From Spirosoma pollinicola (lineage in GTDB: Bacteria; Bacteroidota; Bacteroidia; Cytophagales; Spirosomataceae), in the NCBI RefSeq assembly GCF_002831565.1, contig NZ_CP025096.1, positions 5,124,609 through 5,188,608 of the forward strand: a DNA stretch of 64,000 nt. The letters are read 5' to 3'. Of the stretch, positions 17,448-25,282 are shown one piece after another; position 1 is the stretch's first letter, and every line of letters starts with the position of its first letter. The notes under the pieces are model-generated. The model saw only the letters and a list, made by a program, of their open reading frames with translations. It was not told the DNA's origin and ran no database searches. The position numbers were made by a program, and so were the translations under genes.

Positions 17448-17856
17448 TACTTGCGATTACTACTGGATAAAGATACCAAATTCATTCTAAACAGATGTCA
17501 GTACCCGCATAAAGCTTCGGCGTAAAACTTGAGAAGATTGTCCGTGATGGTTTCATCCAGTAGTTGTCCGGTCCAGACAAGCACTATACGTATACTGGTA
17601 TACGTTAGCGCTGTTTTATGTTCCCAGTGGGCAGTCCCCGTTTGTTTCCCATTAGACCCCAATCCAGCTCAGACGTGGATGACTACAAAACGACTAGCCC
17701 TCTCAGAAGGTCTGTTGCAGGTAAGGAAGGCCACTAAACGGAGAGTCACAATCTGGCCGTTTTTTACGGGGGATAAATGGTTAGTTATGAGGGGCGGGAG
17801 AAGGTTGATAAACCCTCTTCCCGCCCCTGTTAGAATTATTTTTCAGCCATTGTACT
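17448..17856. other. Intergenic region with an operator-like palindrome and a GC-rich hairpin
   Basis: No convincing gene. It holds the palindrome CGTATAC-TG-GTATACG (17589-17604), a -7-like box for the left gene (17467-17475), and a long GC-rich stem around 17788-17834 (arms built on AGGGGCGGGA and TCCCGCCCCT) just after the stop of the DUF932 gene. The stem has no T-run, so it may be an mRNA-stabilising 3' structure. Confidence 0.55.
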
Positions 17857-18918
17857 TTAAAGAACTGCCTGGTTTAACTGATGAAAAAGGCTTCCATCCA
17901 GGTCGTAGCGTTGATTTATGGTTAAGGATGTTGGCTGATGAAATAACGCGTGATTCAGCCCATTATACAATAGCCATAAATTTGGCTTGGCGGCTAACCT
18001 GCCAGCCTCCTCGTCCATTCGTTCAAGGGCCAGTTGTACCAGTTTCTTTGGCACCTTCACTCCTTTCAGGTAGCTCTCCGCCCGCTGCCGCTTGATCGTA
18101 TGTTCAGCCAGCCGGGTATACATCTGAGCCGTCAGGGAATCCTGAGCCGAAACGAATTCATTAAACATTCCGCTGAGCGTCTTTTCGAAATCGGCTTCGG
18201 TAAATCCGGTATGACGGATTCGGCTGTAAGCCAGTGTTGTTTCTTGCCCCACCTCGACGTGTTCGGTCGTTTCGATACGCGCCGGTTCAAAAAATGTTTT
18301 CGTTTCCCGAACATTGGTATGACGAGTTGGCTGCCCCTCGGCAAGCCATTGAACGTACTCGTCTAAGCTCATAAACTCGTCCGCCCATCCCATCAATCCA
18401 TTCCCACAGACCAGTCGGTAATAACTGATGCGCATGCGCGGGGCAATTTCGGTTGTGTCAATACTACGTTGCGTTGAGAGGACTTTCCCCTGAATGGTAA
18501 ATGGGCTCTTACCCGAATACGAATTGGTGATAATAATCGCTTTTTGCAATGTATCGGGCGTTGTTGAGGGCTGACTGCCCGGCCGCTTGGGGGAAACTAC
18601 CTCAAACCGTTCTTCAGGCAAGGTTAAGGTCAGCGAAAACTCACCCTGGTCCGAATACGATGCTTGCAGGGTATGCCGTCCCAGAACCCGACCGGCTACA
18701 TCGCGAATTAACTGATTTGGGAAGAGGGAATAATTCTTACCCTGTAAGCCAAAAATTACTGGCTTGGTGGCCTGGGGCGGCCTGCCAACAATAAATTTTT
18801 GCCGATCCCGAGCGACGGAATCGTAACCCGGCATGAGGGCTGAAAACTCCTGTAACTGAACGGGAAATGCGATCTGATTCCAATCGTCGGTTTGGGAAAG
18901 TACCTTTGCTTTTGCCAT
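17857..18918 (-). CDS. DUF932 phage/plasmid-like protein
   Basis: 353 residues resembling the DUF932 (phage/plasmid-like, TIGR03299-type) family. The N-terminal part reads as a nucleotide- or DNA-related alpha/beta region (LQGKNYSLFPNQLIRDVAG), the middle contains ITNSYSGKSPF and RMSYYRLVCGNGLMGW, which is characteristic, and the C-terminus is helical. The biochemical role is unknown; members ride on plasmids and phages. Transcription is probably from promoter module 18962-19043, and an 18-bp palindrome lies at 19100-19117. Confidence 0.78.
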   Translation of the reverse strand: MAKAKVLSQTDDWNQIAFPVQLQEFSALMPGYDSVARDRQKFIVGRPPQATKPVIFGLQGKNYSLFPNQLIRDVAGRVLGRHTLQASYSDQGEFSLTLTLPEERFEVVSPKRPGSQPSTTPDTLQKAIIITNSYSGKSPFTIQGKVLSTQRSIDTTEIAPRMRISYYRLVCGNGLMGWADEFMSLDEYVQWLAEGQPTRHTNVRETKTFFEPARIETTEHVEVGQETTLAYSRIRHTGFTEADFEKTLSGMFNEFVSAQDSLTAQMYTRLAEHTIKRQRAESYLKGVKVPKKLVQLALERMDEEAGRLAAKPNLWLLYNGLNHALFHQPTSLTINQRYDLDGSLFHQLNQAVL

Positions 18919-18961
18919 GATCGTCAGTAATAAGGGGTTTGTAATTGAGAATTTTGCTTAT

Positions 18962-19043
18962 CTAAAGATAACCAGGGGCGCATTGCCAACCCGCATAATC
19001 AACAGGTAACTAATTGATTATCTGTAGCTTCCTTCCCTGTTAT
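18962..19043 (-). promoter_or_regulatory. Promoter module a (ATAACAGGGA ... TATCTTTAG)
   Basis: Upstream box ATAACAGGGA at 19034-19043 and -7 box TATCTTTAG at 18962-18970, total 82 bp. It ends 44 bp before the DUF932 start. It is one of eleven such modules with near-constant length. Confidence 0.75.
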
Positions 19044-19099
19044 GCCTCTTTTTGGGCGTATATAAAGTCAAGCAATGCGATCGTTTCAGCCAATGATTT

Positions 19100-19117
19100 T
19101 GTCCAAAATTTTGTACA
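19100..19117. promoter_or_regulatory. 18-bp palindromic operator-like site, copy 2
   Basis: TGTCCAAAATTTTGTACA differs by one base from the perfect palindrome upstream of traA. It lies 57 bp upstream of module a, which serves the DUF932 gene. Confidence 0.6.
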
Positions 19118-19226
19118 AACGCTGCTGGCTGGCAAGTCAGACTTTTCGTAGCTGCCTTATGCAGGTGTGGCTAAGTGAGGCAGGCTGAAAAAGTGAAGTA
19201 AACCGTTCAGGGCCTTCGCCCTGTGC

Positions 19227-19724
19227 TTACTCAGCGAGTATTAATCCCTGCTGTAAAGCCCATCCCTGGACCCAATGCTGAAGCTTCGTTTGATCATCGT
19301 CCAGAAGTGGTTCAAAATCCCGGCCGACTTCCTCAAGCAGACGGTCCAAAGCAAGCGGTCTGCTGGCCGTTCCGCCAAACAGCTCATCCATGACGGGCCG
19401 TAATTCGGCCAGGATCTGTTCGACCGATGACTGCGAAAAGGTAAGCGGTAATGGAAACAATTCAGCCCATTGCAGCGGGGGGATTCCTGAAATCAAAAAC
19501 TCACGATCTGGCGGTGTCAGGAACGGAAAAGCATCCTGCATTAGATCACCCTGACGGGCTTTCCTTCGCCCTTCTTCAAACTGTTCTAGTGTACAGGGCA
19601 GGATGTGCTTACCGACTTCCTGAGTAAGCATGTTGATGCGCTGAACCGTAATTCCTTCCGGGCAGGGCCAATACGTTCCTTCGGGCAAAAAGCCGGGTCG
19701 AATACCAATTGATGTCGTCTCCAT
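19227..19724 (-). CDS. Hypothetical protein, 165 aa
   Basis: Soluble acidic protein. The N-terminus is like a small beta region (GFLPEGTYWPCPEGITVQRI). The middle contains QDAFPFLTPPDREFLISGI, a motif of a widespread uncharacterised family in which it marks a short helical domain. No enzymatic motif. It has its own promoter module (19868-19949), an 18-bp palindromic site at 19815-19832 and an ACTTCAC box (19193-19199) 28 bp past the stop. Confidence 0.68.
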   Translation of the reverse strand: METTSIGIRPGFLPEGTYWPCPEGITVQRINMLTQEVGKHILPCTLEQFEEGRRKARQGDLMQDAFPFLTPPDREFLISGIPPLQWAELFPLPLTFSQSSVEQILAELRPVMDELFGGTASRPLALDRLLEEVGRDFEPLLDDDQTKLQHWVQGWALQQGLILAE

Positions 19725-19814
19725 AATTGACTAATGGTTTGTCGTAATGACTTCATGTATCGGGTCAAACGTTAAGGCTAATTCGCTGGTAATCGGGTAA
19801 GAACGATGAATTAT

Positions 19815-19832
19815 TGTCCAAGTTATTGGACT
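19815..19832. promoter_or_regulatory. 18-bp palindromic operator-like site, copy 3
   Basis: TGTCCAAGTTATTGGACT keeps both TGTCCA/TGGAC arms but differs in the centre from the perfect copy at 549-566. It lies 36 bp downstream of the -7 box of module b, a position suited to repression. Confidence 0.5.
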
Positions 19833-19867
19833 TAAATTTTAAATAACTAATTGATTACTAACCCTGT

Positions 19868-19949
19868 ACTAAGATACTCATTCGACTTTTCAAGTAGGAA
19901 ATAGGCCAGTATACGTGCAGAATGTCCCTGTAGCCTTTCCCCCTGTTAT
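19868..19949 (-). promoter_or_regulatory. Promoter module b (ATAACAGGGG ... TATCTTAGT)
   Basis: Upstream box at 19940-19949, -7-like box TATCTTAGT at 19868-19876; total 82 bp. It serves the 165-aa gene starting at 19724. The leader of about 135 nt is longer than in the other copies. Confidence 0.7.
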
Positions 19950-20029
19950 GGCCCCTGCGGGATGAAGTGGTGAAGTGAGGTGAAACCAGTTTACCCAGAC
20001 CGGCCCTTGGAGCTGGTTTGGGTAATGAC

Positions 20030-20731
20030 TCAAAAAAAGTAGGTCGCTCCTATTCCAATCCCGCTCCCGCTCAACAGATTCACGGATACCCACACGTGCC
20101 GTAATTCGGCTGAGACTTGAACACCATACAGCAATACGGGCTTGAGTTTACCCGCTTGCAGAAGCTGCGCGTAGCGGGTGGGCTGGTTATCCGCAATGGT
20201 CACTTCCTGATAGAAGGAAGCTCCGGCCAGGCCACCGATGAAAATATGGGGTCGGGCGACAAATCCGATCCCGGCTAATAGGGAGGGGTTAGCTTTGTAC
20301 TGGCCCTGCGCCCCTACATACAGTTCGTTCTTTCGACGGCCTGCGAGTAGTGTTACATACCCGCCCCAGTTGGTTTTAGCGGTCGCATTAACGAACACGG
20401 TACTATTCGTTTGCACGGCCAGTCCAAGACCAACTTTGCCGACTGCCTTTTTTGTGAGGCAGCTATCCGGCTTATTAATGCGCTCGACGGCATCAAAGAA
20501 TGCTTTTAAACCCATTGACTGCGTATTCATACCCAGCGCGTACGGATTTAAGTAAGAAGGCTTAAGCCCTGATGGTTTGGCCGGAGTGGTAGCCGCTGTG
20601 TCCTGCCCATAACAAGTAGAGCAAAACAGCAGGGTAGCAATCCAGTACAATAAGAATGTGGCGAATACCAGACCCATTCCTTTAAAAAAATTTACGACCT
20701 GCGAGCGTTGGGGTTCTACAAGTTTAAACAT
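20030..20731 (-). CDS. Exported, probably outer-membrane protein, 233 aa
   Basis: A hydrophobic segment at residues ~18-40 ends in a CYGQ-like cleavage site. It is followed by a Pro-rich linker and alternating strands ending in IGIGATYFF, with the C-terminal aromatic typical of beta-barrels. Repeated small-residue strands (GVGLGLAVQTN, YVGAQGQY, LAGIGFV) fit a small barrel. It may be a surface or entry-exclusion factor, but nothing proves that. Module c (20811-20893) precedes it, and an ACTTCAC box at 19970-19976 follows the stop by 54 bp. Confidence 0.65.
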   Translation of the reverse strand: MFKLVEPQRSQVVNFFKGMGLVFATFLLYWIATLLFCSTCYGQDTAATTPAKPSGLKPSYLNPYALGMNTQSMGLKAFFDAVERINKPDSCLTKKAVGKVGLGLAVQTNSTVFVNATAKTNWGGYVTLLAGRRKNELYVGAQGQYKANPSLLAGIGFVARPHIFIGGLAGASFYQEVTIADNQPTRYAQLLQAGKLKPVLLYGVQVSAELRHVWVSVNLLSGSGIGIGATYFF

Positions 20732-20810
20732 GGTTTTTGGGGCGGTACCGCGCCGGCGGACCGGCCGCCGCGTTTGTGCCTACCGGCGATGGATGATTTA
20801 TTTTACCTTA

Positions 20811-20893
20811 CTAAAGATACCACCCGCACCCCTTAAATTGCTGTTTAACAGATAGTTATACCACAAGCTATCCGTCGCTCTTTTCCCTGTAAT
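20811..20893 (-). promoter_or_regulatory. Promoter module c (ATTACAGGGA ... TATCTTTAG)
   Basis: Upstream box at 20884-20893 (one change, ATTACAGGGA), -7 box TATCTTTAG at 20811-20819; total 83 bp. A CCCCC/GGGGG hairpin abuts the upstream box. It serves the exported 233-aa protein, ATG at 20731. Confidence 0.75.
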
Positions 20894-21019
20894 AATTCCC
20901 CCGTAGGGGGTTAGGGGGGCCACACTATCGAATCCAATGGCACCGCAGGTGATGAGAAGGTAAAGTGATGTGCGGTGGCATTTAGCTTTGTTGCCAACGG
21001 CTTTCAACATCCATGTCCC

Positions 21020-21054
21020 AAAAAAAACGGTTCGTGAGTGGGACACGAACCGTT
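21020..21054 (-). terminator. Rho-independent terminator after ssb
   Basis: 11-bp perfect stem (AACGGTTCGTG with CACGAACCGTT), 7-nt loop, then eight T on the - strand, 24 bp past the ssb stop. Confidence 0.9.
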
Positions 21055-21077
21055 CATACTACGTCAGCTTTTTTTGT

Positions 21078-21455
21078 TCAAGACGAATACTCATCATCAA
21101 TAAATTCTTCTTCTAACTCCTGACTAACCGATTTTTTATCCAGAACTTTTACCCTTGCATTCTTAATTTTAATGCTGGCGGATGGCTTACCTTCTTTATC
21201 CGTGTAGGCTTCCGCTGTCACTTTACCTTCCACCAGCATCAATCGCCCCTTGCTATAGGTTTCCGTGCGATCACCTTTGACTACGCATTCTACCCAGATG
21301 GTTTTAGAAACCAGCTCCTGCGTATCCTTTGTCTTGTAGCTGTCATCCAGCCCGATAGAGATTGCCGTTAATGGCTGACTCTGCGCGTCATTAAAAACCC
21401 TTGTTGATCCAACGTGACCAATACCTACGAATTTGTTCAACCCGAACATTGACAT
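21078..21455 (-). CDS. ssb: Single-stranded DNA-binding protein
   Basis: 125 residues with an OB-fold SSB domain: NKFVGIGHVGSTRVF at the start, ISIGLDDSY, then WVECVVKGDRTETYSKGRLMLVEGKV, which corresponds to the conserved W-x-rG-x-v-EG-k pattern. The acidic tip (EEEFIDDEYSS) replaces the usual DDDIPF-type tail and may recruit other proteins. Plasmid SSBs protect the transferred strand in the recipient. It is preceded by module d and closed by a terminator. It is shorter than chromosomal SSBs, as expected of a mobile-element copy. Confidence 0.9.
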   Translation of the reverse strand: MSMFGLNKFVGIGHVGSTRVFNDAQSQPLTAISIGLDDSYKTKDTQELVSKTIWVECVVKGDRTETYSKGRLMLVEGKVTAEAYTDKEGKPSASIKIKNARVKVLDKKSVSQELEEEFIDDEYSS

Positions 21456-21505
21456 GGCTTTACCGGTTTGTGCCTGGTTAGGCGATGATTAACTGATTTA
21501 ACACT

Positions 21506-21588
21506 ATAAAGATAACCTCTATTTATTTTAGCTATTAATTTGAATGTCAGTAACTTAATAACCAACAAAACATTTTCTTCCCTGTTAT
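21506..21588 (-). promoter_or_regulatory. Promoter module d for ssb (ATAACAGGGA ... TATCTTTAT)
   Basis: Upstream box at 21579-21588, -7 box TATCTTTAT at 21506-21514; total 83 bp. It is preceded on the - strand by a CCGC/GCGG hairpin. The ATG is 50 bp downstream. Confidence 0.75.
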
Positions 21589-21770
21589 ATGCCGCCCCTT
21601 GCGGTGGTTTTAATTTCACTTATTGGTAAGATGGGGTATATGCCGCTTTATGGTGGTTTTGCCCTGAACGCTAACGGCTATGTCACTGAGTTAACACCTT
21701 CATTTTCCGTCAGTTATTTCCTGACATAAAGATAAATAATTCACTAACAAATGTTCATAAAGTTCTTTTT

Positions 21771-21786
21771 GTTTTTTTTTCGGTCA
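21771..21786 (-). promoter_or_regulatory. GACCG + A-tract repeated site, copy 3
   Basis: On the - strand TGACCGAAAAAAAAAC. It lies in the divergent gap between ssb (-) and the pentapeptide gene (+), 53 bp before the latter. This is the only copy whose orientation does not match the nearest downstream gene. Confidence 0.55.
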
Positions 21787-21838
21787 ATTCAGTCGATATG
21801 ACGTTATCTTGTAATTACTGCTACCAATCCTAGTTCAA

Positions 21839-22831
21839 ATGTCGCTTGTTAGCCAACTAGACTTATTTGCACAACAGCCGCAACTCATTCGGTATGAATT
21901 GTCAGGCACAAATCATAGCCGGTTTACCGCCGATGATGCTGACCGGCCCGATCAAGAATCGGGTCAGATAGACTTACGAAATGATCGGGGTGATGTATTG
22001 ATTTCTTTACCTAGCCGGCGTAATCGATCCGTATCGGAACAGGCGCGTCGTCGCTTCCTACTGGAGACGGCCTTTTGTCAAGGCCGGGTGCTGGCAGGCC
22101 TGCAGCTGCCGGGGCTCAGATTGGTCCACGTTCACTTGGTTGGCAACAGGCGTATGGATATAACGTGTGCCACATTGCCTAAGGCACTTGTCACGGCGGG
22201 TCGTTTATGGGCTGATCTACGGGGATCGACGCTGACGGATCTGGTGGCATCTCAGGCCGATTGGCACGGCAGCCAGCTGGCTGACTGTCAGTTAACGGGG
22301 GTTAGGGTTACGGAGTCTAATTTCCAATCGGTCAGCTTTCGTAGATCGAACCTGGAGAAAGCCCATTTTCTGGATTGTCAACTACAAATGAGCGACTTAT
22401 CGGGGTGCCAATTACGCCATGCCAGTTTAAAAGGGTCTGATCTCTCGGGCTGTGACCTGCGGTATGCTGATCTTACGGGTTGCGATATCCGGGGAACATA
22501 CCTGCGGGGAATTTCTATTTCGGTCGCCGTATTGGAGAAGGCAAATTTAAAACCGATACGTCAGCGTATACAGCACCTGGTTTGGGCTTTTCCAGGGCTA
22601 AAACCAGTATGGCTTGCGGCTCTTGAGGCGGGTCATTGGCAGGCCGGATCGGCCGAGAGCTTAAGCGATTTTCTAACCCGGTGCCTTGGCTACCGGGTTG
22701 GTGCGGGCTGGCAAAACGTACACGGCAGTACCGAATGGGTTATCTGGCAATTTCTGCGCTCGATTCAAACCGGTGAGCGGCCCCATTCTCATCCCCTGGC
22801 TAACCTGCTCTACAAATGGGTCTCGCTTTAG
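21839..22831 (+). CDS. Pentapeptide-repeat protein
   Basis: 330 residues with a tandem pentapeptide (A(D/N)LxX-type) helix from about residue 120 to 230, e.g. ADWHGSQLADCQLTG, SNLEKAHFLDCQLQMSDLSG and SDLSGCDLRYADLTG. Such repeats form a right-handed square beta-helix; some mimic DNA and protect gyrase, others are structural. The flanking N- and C-terminal regions are unrecognised. It is one of the few + strand genes in the accessory block and has no ATAACAGGGG module. A gyrase-protection role is possible but unsupported by sequence alone. Confidence 0.82.
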   Translation: MSLVSQLDLFAQQPQLIRYELSGTNHSRFTADDADRPDQESGQIDLRNDRGDVLISLPSRRNRSVSEQARRRFLLETAFCQGRVLAGLQLPGLRLVHVHLVGNRRMDITCATLPKALVTAGRLWADLRGSTLTDLVASQADWHGSQLADCQLTGVRVTESNFQSVSFRRSNLEKAHFLDCQLQMSDLSGCQLRHASLKGSDLSGCDLRYADLTGCDIRGTYLRGISISVAVLEKANLKPIRQRIQHLVWAFPGLKPVWLAALEAGHWQAGSAESLSDFLTRCLGYRVGAGWQNVHGSTEWVIWQFLRSIQTGERPHSHPLANLLYKWVSL

Positions 22832-22886
22832 TGGCCGGCCGGTGTGGTTGACTTACTTAGCGATGAGGAGGTGAAGTAGTCAGGAC

Positions 22887-22920
22887 CAACAAAACAGGGC
22901 AAACGCACAGCGATTGCCCT
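22887..22920 (-). terminator. Terminator-like hairpin after the 112-aa gene
   Basis: 7-bp stem (AGGGCAA with TTGCCCT), 11-nt loop, followed on the - strand by GTTTTGTT; 26 bp past the stop codon at 22946. Confidence 0.6.
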
Positions 22921-22945
22921 GGTCTACCCCTCTACAACCATTTCA

Positions 22946-23284
22946 TTACAAACGAAGGTAAAACCCGGTTTCCCGTTCAATCACCCCTATTACCTCCTCC
23001 CCATAAACCCGGTCCATCCGAACGGTTCTTGCCGGATCGCTATGGGATTTAACAAAGTCAAGCGTATACAGATCCAAACCGGGTCGGTAAAACATATTTA
23101 TGGCTACACACTTAGCCCCTGACCCCATTGACCAGGTTAGTAAATACTGCTGATTACTGAATCGGATGTGAGTTGCCCCCATCATAATAAATCCCATTTT
23201 TGTAATCAGTGAATGCATCTCCATGATTTCAGGATTTGCTAATTCCAGATTTGCCGTTACATCAGTGGCTTGCGCAGTGTTCAT
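22946..23284 (-). CDS. Hypothetical protein, 112 aa
   Basis: Small soluble protein; no family recognised. The body contains strands (MMGATHIRFSNQQYLLTWSMG, AKCVAINMFYRPG) and an acidic C-terminus, resembling small mixed alpha/beta proteins. I chose the ATG at 23284 because module e places the -7 box at 23317-23325, so longer starts would precede transcription. An ACTTCAC box lies 69 bp past the stop (22871-22877). Confidence 0.65.
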   Translation of the reverse strand: MNTAQATDVTANLELANPEIMEMHSLITKMGFIMMGATHIRFSNQQYLLTWSMGSGAKCVAINMFYRPGLDLYTLDFVKSHSDPARTVRMDRVYGEEVIGVIERETGFYLRL

Positions 23285-23316
23285 CGTTTTAAGCTCATTT
23301 ACCGAATTGATCTTAT

Positions 23317-23399
23317 ATAAAAATACACCTTTGCGGCCATGTCTCTCTAGGTAACAACGAATTGATGAACTGCTTGCGGCTGATTTATCCCCTGTTATA
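23317..23399 (-). promoter_or_regulatory. Promoter module e (ATAACAGGGG ... TATTTTTAT)
   Basis: Upstream box at 23390-23399, -7-like box TATTTTTAT at 23317-23325; total 83 bp. A GAGCCA/TGGCTC hairpin abuts the upstream box. The ATG lies 33 bp downstream. Confidence 0.7.
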
Positions 23400-23494
23400 C
23401 TGAGCCAGCATATGGCTCTGAATAAGTGAAGTGTATGATCTGCCCCTAAATCGCACAAGGGCGCAAGAGGGCAGTTTTAGTCTTCTGGCATTTG

Positions 23495-23995
23495 TTACGA
23501 GACCAGGTAAAAAATTGCCGTCATGGGGTTGATTATTAACCAGACATTTCCATTACAGGTACCCGACCAGTACTGATGCACCCATCCCTTATAAAAACCC
23601 TCCTGGAGCTTCAGGGTAATCGTGTAGTCATATTCTTTGGTTGACCAATCGATCGTGTGTTCAGCCTGAAGCTTGATGGCCCGTTTTATGGTATCCAGAT
23701 GAAAGCTCCGCATTTCAGGCGGCAATATGGTTTCCAGTTCCAGGGTCTTAAAGTTTAACTCTGTCAGCAGATTTGGTTGACTAGCCAGTACGTCATAAAC
23801 ACCACCTAACTGATGGCTCTTTTGCTCGAAACCCGCTTTGAGCATGGGTAAATTTGCGTCCTTATAGCCACGATATAAGTTTTCCCACAAATGAGGATGA
23901 CGCTGCTCAACGAAAGCCTGACGGTACAATAGAAATTGAAGAAAGTTATGATGCGCCTGGGTTGCATCCGTAACGGGGGGGTAACCTGAATTCAT
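23495..23995 (-). CDS. Hypothetical protein, 166 aa
   Basis: Soluble, mostly helical N-terminal half (HHNFLQFLLYRQAFVEQRHP) and a strand-rich C-terminus ending FYLVS. The protein resembles no family known to me. It is flanked by module f and by an ACTTCAC box (23427-23433) 62 bp past the stop. It is part of the run of single-gene transcription units. Confidence 0.62.
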   Translation of the reverse strand: MNSGYPPVTDATQAHHNFLQFLLYRQAFVEQRHPHLWENLYRGYKDANLPMLKAGFEQKSHQLGGVYDVLASQPNLLTELNFKTLELETILPPEMRSFHLDTIKRAIKLQAEHTIDWSTKEYDYTITLKLQEGFYKGWVHQYWSGTCNGNVWLIINPMTAIFYLVS

Positions 23996-24042
23996 AATCG
24001 AGGGAGATTTATTGAGGCAAGAAAATTAGTTAACTGTCTGAT

Positions 24043-24123
24043 TTACTGATAGTAATATAACTATTTTTCGCCGATCTGCCAATAAAGCAGGCTCGCGTTT
24101 CTCTTCTTTTTTTCCCCCGTTAT
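24043..24123 (-). promoter_or_regulatory. Promoter module f (ATAACGGGGG ... TATCAGTAA)
   Basis: Upstream box ATAACGGGGG at 24114-24123; best -7 candidate TATCAGTAA at 24043-24051, total 81 bp. This is the weakest -7 match of the set. A TTATGTACATAA palindrome abuts the upstream box. Confidence 0.5.
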
Positions 24124-24188
24124 TTATGTACATAAACAAAAAAGAGGACCGTGGCCCCCTTCTGTTGATTATCCAAATGTTTACATTG

Positions 24189-25076
24189 TCAGGTATGACT
24201 GGGTTCAACCTGCGTAGTGGAAGTCTCTGACAAGTCCTCAGCAGATGATTCATCCGAATGGGGATGGGTGTAGGAATCATTGAGCAGGTCTTCCCGGCCA
24301 TCGGGTTCGGTGTCGACTGGGTTGGGGTTGTGAATTAAGTCAGTCGCTTCCAAATTTGATTCCTGCTCAGAAAATGCGCGGATGGCTTTATTTGTTTTTT
24401 TCGATTGGGGCCGAACAACTAGCCAGTAGTACCCGCCAGCCCCAGCTAGGGCCAAGAAAAGCAGTGTTGGTAACCAGGAGGAGCTGCTGGTAGGAGTGGG
24501 TTGTTCTTTAATAGATGCAACCTTTGGCGTCTTGTCCGTGCTTTGCTGGATCTTCGAGCGTTGGTTGGCCAGCGCTGATTCAATCGCTAAGCTATCTTGT
24601 ATCGCTTTGCGGGGAAAGATTTCATCCGTCAGAATGTAAAGCTTACTGGCGTACAGACGAGCGTCCTGGGGCTGACCGTTAATCTGGAGAAGGCCAAAGC
24701 GAACAAAACGAACCTGGGTATAAAAGTCCATCTTTGACACTACTTCGCTGAGTGAAGCGATAGGAAGATCCATGAGCCCCCGCATGGTTATCGAATCTTG
24801 TCGGGTGAGTTGAATCTGATCCGAAAACCGTAATACAGACGGTGAATTGATCATAGTCCGTCGGGCCGAGTCCGATAGATCAAAAGAGGCCGATGAGGCC
24901 CCGATGGGCATCCGTAACTTGAGCTTTTGGGCATCCAATTCACGCTGAACCGCATCGGGCGTTGTTGTCTGGACAGCGGGGTTGAGCGTGGCAATCGAGG
25001 GTGCGGCCGGGGGTGTTGGCTGCCTGGCCATCAGTGGGCTAGCCAACCCAATAAGCAGGAATACGTTTCTGATCAT
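24189..25076 (-). CDS. Exported single-pass membrane protein, 295 aa
   Basis: Signal peptide (residues 1-18), a periplasmic region with a helix (MRGLMDLPIASLSEVVSKM), one transmembrane helix at about 203-222 (LPTLLFLALAGAGGYYWLVV), then a basic anchor and an acidic, Ser/Glu-rich cytoplasmic tail. No family recognised. Unlike its neighbours it has no ATAACAGGGG module. Two GACCG + A-tract sites lie at 25100-25114 and 25195-25209, 24 and 119 bp upstream, so that element is probably its control region. Confidence 0.65.
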   Translation of the reverse strand: MIRNVFLLIGLASPLMARQPTPPAAPSIATLNPAVQTTTPDAVQRELDAQKLKLRMPIGASSASFDLSDSARRTMINSPSVLRFSDQIQLTRQDSITMRGLMDLPIASLSEVVSKMDFYTQVRFVRFGLLQINGQPQDARLYASKLYILTDEIFPRKAIQDSLAIESALANQRSKIQQSTDKTPKVASIKEQPTPTSSSSWLPTLLFLALAGAGGYYWLVVRPQSKKTNKAIRAFSEQESNLEATDLIHNPNPVDTEPDGREDLLNDSYTHPHSDESSAEDLSETSTTQVEPSHT

Positions 25077-25099
25077 GAGTTAAACGCAAGCTTTTAGTT

Positions 25100-25114
25100 G
25101 TTTTTTTTCGGTCA
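25100..25114 (-). promoter_or_regulatory. GACCG + A-tract repeated site, copy 4
   Basis: TGACCGAAAAAAAAC on the - strand, 24 bp upstream of the ATG at 25076. It is paired with another copy 95 bp further upstream. Confidence 0.6.
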
Positions 25115-25194
25115 TCTTACTTCACACAAATATAAATGAATATCTCACATGCACGAGTAAGCTCTTGGGTAGCGGCTTTGGATTTAGCAAAGTA

Positions 25195-25209
25195 TTTTTT
25201 TTTCGGTCA
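25195..25209 (-). promoter_or_regulatory. GACCG + A-tract repeated site, copy 5
   Basis: TGACCGAAAAAAAAA on the - strand, 119 bp upstream of the 24189-25076 gene and 74 bp past the stop of the ArdC-type gene. Confidence 0.6.
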
Positions 25210-25282
25210 CTCTCTTTTTACAATCTCGATACGAATGAAAAGGTGAAGTAAAAACCATCCCGCCGGCCTGCGGGCAATCTCA

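Noticed and set aside
17529..18095. 188-codon open frame on the + strand
   Set aside because: It overlaps the well-supported DUF932 gene on the other strand and has a shadow-like composition.
20798..21046. 82-codon open frame on the - strand between the exported protein and ssb
   Set aside because: It contains promoter module c and the ssb terminator, so it is not coding.
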